Source of the DNA: Bradyrhizobium quebecense
Lineage (GTDB): Bacteria > Pseudomonadota > Alphaproteobacteria > Rhizobiales > Xanthobacteraceae
Assembly (NCBI RefSeq): GCF_013373795.3
Contig: NZ_CP088022.1
Location: 868,001-932,000, forward strand
Reading direction: 5' to 3'
DNA: 64,000 nt
Part shown: piece after piece, positions 60,549-64,000 of the stretch
Position numbering within the stretch: the stretch's first letter is position 1
Layout: every line of letters begins with the position of its first letter
The notes under the pieces: generated by a model
Told to the model about the DNA's origin: nothing
What the model saw: the letters and a program-made list of their open reading frames with translations, nothing else
Databases searched by the model: none
Position numbers and translations under genes: made by a program

Positions 60549-61307
60549 TCAGTGTGCAACGAAACCCCCGTCGACGGGCAGCGCAACGCCAAGGATCAGG
60601 CTCGCGGCGGGACTGCATAGCCACAGCACGGCGGCGGCAACCTCGTCGGGCTTGCCCATCCGGCCGATCGGCTGTTGCTTCAGGAATTCCTTCATCGCGT
60701 CGGGATCGATGGCGTCGCCCATCGGCGTCTCGATGCAGCCCGGGCAAATCGCGTTGACCCGGATGCCTTCGGCGGCGACATCGAGCGCGGCGCTCTTGGT
60801 CAGGCCGATCACCCCATGTTTGCTGGCGTGATAGGCGGCGCGGCCGGGCAAACCCACCAGCCCTCCGAGCGACGAACAATTCACGATGGCGCCGCTGCGC
60901 TGTCGCTTCATCTGAAGCAACTCGTGCTTCATGAAGGTCCAGACGCCGCGCAGGTTCACTTGCGGCACGTCGTCATACCCGTCGCCGGTCTCCTCGCTCA
61001 TCGGGCACATTGGGCCGAGAATGCCGGCATTGTTGTAGGCCATGTCGAGCCGGCCGAACTGCGCGACCGCGCGATCGACCGCAGTCTTGGCCAGCGTCTC
61101 GTCCGACACGTCGCCAACAATGGCGATCGCTTTGGCGCCGGCGGAAGTCAGTTCTCGAGCGACTGCGTTCAGTCTCTCCTCGCTTCGGTCGATCAGGACC
61201 ACGGCAGCCCCGGCCTTGGCGAACGCCTTGGCGGTCGCCGCACCCAAGCCGGAGCTCGCGCCTGTGACGAGGGCGACCTGGCCGGCAAAGTCGTAGGTGG
61301 GGTTCAT
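60549..61307 (-). CDS. Short-chain dehydrogenase/reductase (first copy)
   Basis: ATG at 61307 follows AAGGAAA. The 252-residue SDR has TGASSGLGAATAKAF, the YHASK catalytic motif, NNAGI and the end ILGVALPVDGGFVAH. It is 13 bp behind a cupin gene and likely co-transcribed. It is clearly homologous to the SDR at 62961-63722. NAD(P)-dependent; substrate unknown. Confidence 0.92.
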   Translation of the reverse strand: MNPTYDFAGQVALVTGASSGLGAATAKAFAKAGAAVVLIDRSEERLNAVARELTSAGAKAIAIVGDVSDETLAKTAVDRAVAQFGRLDMAYNNAGILGPMCPMSEETGDGYDDVPQVNLRGVWTFMKHELLQMKRQRSGAIVNCSSLGGLVGLPGRAAYHASKHGVIGLTKSAALDVAAEGIRVNAICPGCIETPMGDAIDPDAMKEFLKQQPIGRMGKPDEVAAAVLWLCSPAASLILGVALPVDGGFVAH

Positions 61308-61320
61308 GGTGAATTTCCTT

Positions 61321-61875
61321 TCACTTGCGGTATTGCTCGTCGCTGACCTTTTCCAGCCAGTCGACATTCTTGCCGTCGCGCGATTCCGTGATGGCGATAT
61401 GCGTCATTGCGGTCGTCGTCGTCGCGCCATGCCAGTGCTTCTCGCCAGGCGGAAACCAGACGACGTCGCCGGGACGAATCTCCTCGACGGGTCCGCCCGC
61501 GCTTTGCACCCAGCCGAGACCTGACGTGACGATCAGGGTCTGGCCGAGCGGATGGGTGTGCCACATGGTGCGGGCGCCGGGCTCGAAGGTGACGTGGCCG
61601 CCGTTGATACGAGCGGGATCGCCGACCTGGAACAGCGGATCGACGCGGACCGCGCCGGTGAACCAGGCCTCAGGCCCCTTGCCTGAGGGACGTGAGCCGC
61701 TGCGTTTGATATCCATCGCTCTCATCCTTTTCTCTGTCAGGTCCGGTGCGGCCGGAGCGGCGGCAAGGTCGCTGTGCGAGGCCCCAACCACGAGGCCGCC
61801 TGCAACCGCCAGCATTTGCCTTCGCGTGACTGCCGCGCTTTTTCCGCGCAGGAGCCGCGTGTCCGATCGATCCAT
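61321..61875 (-). CDS. Cupin-domain protein with Tat signal
   Basis: ATG at 61875 is chosen (184 residues, [31 protein letters not shown]). It has a twin-arginine signal and one cupin domain with metal ligands in [14 protein letters not shown] and [15 protein letters not shown]. The end [13 protein letters not shown] is like that of cupin/CMD fusion proteins annotated as (R)-mandelonitrile lyase. It is the first gene of a two-gene operon with an SDR and is divergent from the LysR gene. Confidence 0.86.
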   Translation of the reverse strand: MDRSDTRLLRGKSAAVTRRQMLAVAGGLVVGASHSDLAAAPAAPDLTEKRMRAMDIKRSGSRPSGKGPEAWFTGAVRVDPLFQVGDPARINGGHVTFEPGARTMWHTHPLGQTLIVTSGLGWVQSAGGPVEEIRPGDVVWFPPGEKHWHGATTTTAMTHIAITESRDGKNVDWLEKVSDEQYRK

Positions 61876-61943
61876 TGACCATGGTTCCGTCTGCTCACAA
61901 GGCGACGCTATCGAGGTCACCGCCTGCACTGGATTTAATGCAT

Positions 61944-61969
61944 GCGGCTATAACGACTAGCCGCTATAA
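61944..61969. promoter_or_regulatory. LysR-type operator in the divergent promoter region
   Basis: GCGGCTA-N7-TAGCCGC is a perfect dyad (61944-61964), and the direct repeat GCTATAA occurs at 61947 and 61963. It lies in the 124-bp gap between the cupin and LysR genes, 36 bp before the LysR start, the usual place for autoregulation and control of the divergent operon. Confidence 0.65.
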
Positions 61970-61999
61970 TCAGCATGGACTTAGAAACAGGCTCGATAA

Positions 62000-62893
62000 A
62001 TGAAGCGCGGCCATCTCGATGATCTCTCGGCTTTCGTGATCGTCGCCCGCGAGGGCAGCTTCACCAAGGCCGCCGCCAAGCTCGGCGTTTCGCAATCCGC
62101 GCTCAGCTACACCATCAAGCAGCTCGAGGCGCGCCTGAAGCTGCGTCTCCTGACCCGCACCACGCGCAGTGTCTCGCCGACCGCGGCGGGGGAGCGGCTG
62201 CTGCGCAGCATCGGTCCGCGCCTCGCGGAAATCGAGGCCGAGCTTGCTGCCCTGAGCGAGTTGAGCGAAAGGCCCTCCGGCACCATCCGCATCACCGCCA
62301 CCGAATACGCCACCAACGCCGTGTTGCTGCCGAAACTTGCCAAGCTTCTGCGCTCGTATCCGGACATCAAGGTCGAGATCATCTGCGACTACGGCCTGAC
62401 CGACATCGTCACTGAGCGTTTCGACGCCGGCGTGCGCGATGGCGAGCAGGTCGCCAAGGACATGATTGCGGTGCGCATCGGACCCGATGCGCGCATGGCG
62501 GTGGTCGGCTCACCGTCCTATTTCCGGAACCGACGCGAGCCGAAAACGCCGCAGGAGCTGGTCGAGCACAATTGCGTCAATCTTCGCCTGCCCACCCACG
62601 GCGGGCTATACGCCTGGGAATTCGAGAAGGGCGCGCGGGAACTCAAGGTGAGGGTCGAGGGCCAGCTGTTCTTCAACACCACGAGCCAGATGCTCGAAGC
62701 GGCGCTCGCAGGTCTCGGTTTGACCTACCTGCCGGAAGGCCTGGTTCAACCGTACATCAACAAGGGCCGTCTCAAGCGGGTGCTCGAGGACTGGTGCGCT
62801 CCTTATCCGGGCTACCATCTCTATTACCCCAGCCGGCGCCAGCCATCTGCAGCATTCGCGCTGCTTGTCGAAGCGCTGCGGCATCGCGCCTAG
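62000..62893 (+). CDS. LysR-family transcriptional regulator
   Basis: The 297-residue protein has the N-terminal winged helix (FVIVAREGSFTKAAAKLGVSQSALSYTIKQLEARLKLRLLTRTTRSVSPT) and a C-terminal inducer-binding domain (about 95-297). It is divergent from cupin-SDR and upstream of the convergent SDR-CMD genes, so it probably controls one or both operons. Inducer unknown. Confidence 0.93.
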   Translation: MKRGHLDDLSAFVIVAREGSFTKAAAKLGVSQSALSYTIKQLEARLKLRLLTRTTRSVSPTAAGERLLRSIGPRLAEIEAELAALSELSERPSGTIRITATEYATNAVLLPKLAKLLRSYPDIKVEIICDYGLTDIVTERFDAGVRDGEQVAKDMIAVRIGPDARMAVVGSPSYFRNRREPKTPQELVEHNCVNLRLPTHGGLYAWEFEKGARELKVRVEGQLFFNTTSQMLEAALAGLGLTYLPEGLVQPYINKGRLKRVLEDWCAPYPGYHLYYPSRRQPSAAFALLVEALRHRA

Positions 62894-62960
62894 CGCGATG
62901 GTTTCGCTCGCTGCGGAATTTGTTCACCTCAAGGGCGAGGTAAAGCTCCGATGTCTGCTC

Positions 62961-63722
62961 TCATCGGATCGTATACCCGCCATCCACTGTCAGCGCATGA
63001 CCGACCATAAAGCTGGCGGCGGAGCTGCACAGCCAGAGCACGGCGTTCGCGATCTCCTCCGGTCGGCCGAGCCGGCCGATCGGGACGTCCTTCAGCATAG
63101 CACCAAGAGCGTCGGCCTGGGTTTGCATCATCCTGTCGAGCATCGCCGTATGGATGATACCCGGACAAACTGCGTTGATCCGGATGCCTTTCGCCGCATA
63201 GTCCAGCGCCGCGCTCTTGGTCAGGCCAAGCACCCCGTGCTTGGAGGCCTGGTAGCTTCCGCGTTTCGCGCCGCCGACCAATCCTCCGATCGACGAGCAG
63301 TTGACGATGGCGCCGCTGCCTTGCCTCAGCATCTGGCGTAGCTCGAACTTCATGCAGCTCCAGACGCCGCGGAGATTGACACTCATGACGCGGTCAAAAT
63401 CCTCCCGGGACGCCTCCGCGGCTTCCGCGACCACGTTCTGAATGCCGGCGTTGTTGTAGGCCGCATCGAGCCGCCCGAAGGTGGCGACGGTGCGTTCCAC
63501 CATCGCTTCGACCTCCGCATCGTTGGCGACGTCGCATCGGATGGCGAGGGTCTTGTGCCCCCGGGCGGATAATTCCGCGGCGGCGGACGCCACCGCCATT
63601 TCGTTGATGTCGGCCAGCACCACCGCTGCGCCCGCCTCTGCAAAGGCCTTCGCTGCCGCAAGGCCGAGCCCCGATCCCGCGCCGGTGACGAGGGCAACCT
63701 GGTTGTCAAACGATATGTTCAT
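62961..63722 (-). CDS. Short-chain dehydrogenase/reductase (second copy)
   Basis: The 253-residue SDR has TGAGSGLGLAAAKAF, NNAGI, YQASK and the end MVGHALTVDGGYTIR. It is similar along its length to the SDR at 60549-61307 and lies 17 bp behind the decarboxylase-like gene on the same strand. NAD(P)-dependent; substrate unknown. Confidence 0.92.
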   Translation of the reverse strand: MNISFDNQVALVTGAGSGLGLAAAKAFAEAGAAVVLADINEMAVASAAAELSARGHKTLAIRCDVANDAEVEAMVERTVATFGRLDAAYNNAGIQNVVAEAAEASREDFDRVMSVNLRGVWSCMKFELRQMLRQGSGAIVNCSSIGGLVGGAKRGSYQASKHGVLGLTKSAALDYAAKGIRINAVCPGIIHTAMLDRMMQTQADALGAMLKDVPIGRLGRPEEIANAVLWLCSSAASFMVGHALTVDGGYTIR

Positions 63723-63739
63723 GACGAGTGCCTTTGACC

Positions 63740-64000
63740 TCAGTGGGGACGTCTTGCAAAGACATCTTTCGCGACGGGCATCGCCGAAAACACGTTCGGC
63801 CAGCCGACATAGAACGCCAGTTGCGTGATCGCCTCCGAGGCCTCGGTCTGAGTCAGGCCGTTATCCATCGCCCGGTTGAGGTGCGGCGTCAGCTGCGCGG
63901 TCTGCCCATTGGCGATCAAGGCGCTCACGGTGACCAGGCTGCGATCTCTCGGTGCGAGATCCGGTCGTAGCCACAGATCACGGAACAGCACATCGGTGGT
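63740..64000 (-). CDS. Carboxymuconolactone decarboxylase-like protein, partial (5' end outside window)
   Basis: The frame is open to the window edge, giving 86 residues: TTDVLFRDLWLRPDLAPRDR, then SLVTVSALIANGQTAQLTPH, then LNRAMDNGLTQTEASEAITQ and LAFYVGWPNVFSAMPVAKDV. This is the AhpD/CMD fold, usually a small enzyme of about 130 residues. It precedes an SDR in an operon, mirroring the cupin-SDR pair nearby. The family Cys pair may lie outside; none is visible here. Confidence 0.85.
   Translation of the reverse strand, partial: TTDVLFRDLWLRPDLAPRDRSLVTVSALIANGQTAQLTPHLNRAMDNGLTQTEASEAITQLAFYVGWPNVFSAMPVAKDVFARRPH

Noticed and set aside
1..64000. tRNA, rRNA, integrase, transposase, toxin-antitoxin or defence genes
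   Set aside because: I looked on both strands and found no sequence or protein that supports any of these, so none is annotated.

Overview
The window is GC-rich alphaproteobacterial chromosomal DNA. Gene content, codon use and the dispersed palindromic repeats point to Bradyrhizobium or a close relative such as Rhodopseudomonas; this is an inference, since no rRNA or tRNA marker lies in the window. It reads as ordinary chromosome rich in transport and catabolism genes. I see no integrase, transposase, CRISPR array or phage gene.

Layout. 1-2.5 kb: the end of a flavin monooxygenase and an alkylsulfatase. 2.8-7.4 kb: a complete branched-chain amino acid-type ABC operon (livFGMH plus binding protein, minus strand). 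7.7-19.6 kb: glycan and envelope genes: a GT4 glycosyltransferase, an ABC exporter, a glycogen debranching-type enzyme, a PRC-barrel protein, an MFS transporter, an L,D-transpeptidase, a methyltransferase and a GlgA-like glycogen synthase. 19.7-26.5 kb: a class III CoA-transferase followed by a tightly overlapping five-gene peptide/nickel-type ABC operon. 26.6-31 kb: a zinc alcohol dehydrogenase, an isopropylmalate-type dehydrogenase, a His-rich secreted protein, and an XRE regulator divergent from a small unknown gene across a palindrome-rich 569-bp gap.

31-36.4 kb: dctA with a near-perfect sigma-54 promoter, an orphan HWE-type histidine kinase, a beta-lactamase-fold hydrolase and an intradiol dioxygenase. 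36.4-40.4 kb: nrtABC nitrate-type transporter followed by a single-domain globin, behind a long structured leader. 40.5-46.6 kb: an SMP-30 protein, a ModE-like HTH/binding-domain regulator divergent from an aldehyde dehydrogenase, an aldo/keto reductase and an EamA transporter. 46.7-50.6 kb: a 1284-residue autotransporter. 50.7-55.7 kb: a dehydrogenase, an SDR that lacks its catalytic Tyr, a FAD oxidoreductase and an amino-acid ABC permease and binding protein without an ATPase.

55.8-64 kb: PPK2, a fumarylacetoacetate hydrolase (FAH) family enzyme, a small membrane protein, a Gly/His-rich LTxxQ-like protein, a decayed FAH fragment, then a LysR gene flanked by cupin-SDR and carboxymuconolactone decarboxylase-SDR operons.

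The most interesting signals are the nrt leader (sigma-54-like promoter, possible attenuator with an alternative pairing, tandem octamers at the ribosome site) with its trailing globin; a ModE-like palindrome beside the ModE-like regulator; a 12-bp motif shared by the promoters of two neighbouring oxidoreductase genes; a frameshifted FAH remnant 2.3 kb from an intact homologue; and the split cupin/CMD modules each paired with a paralogous SDR. I found no clearly undescribed defence or mobile system.
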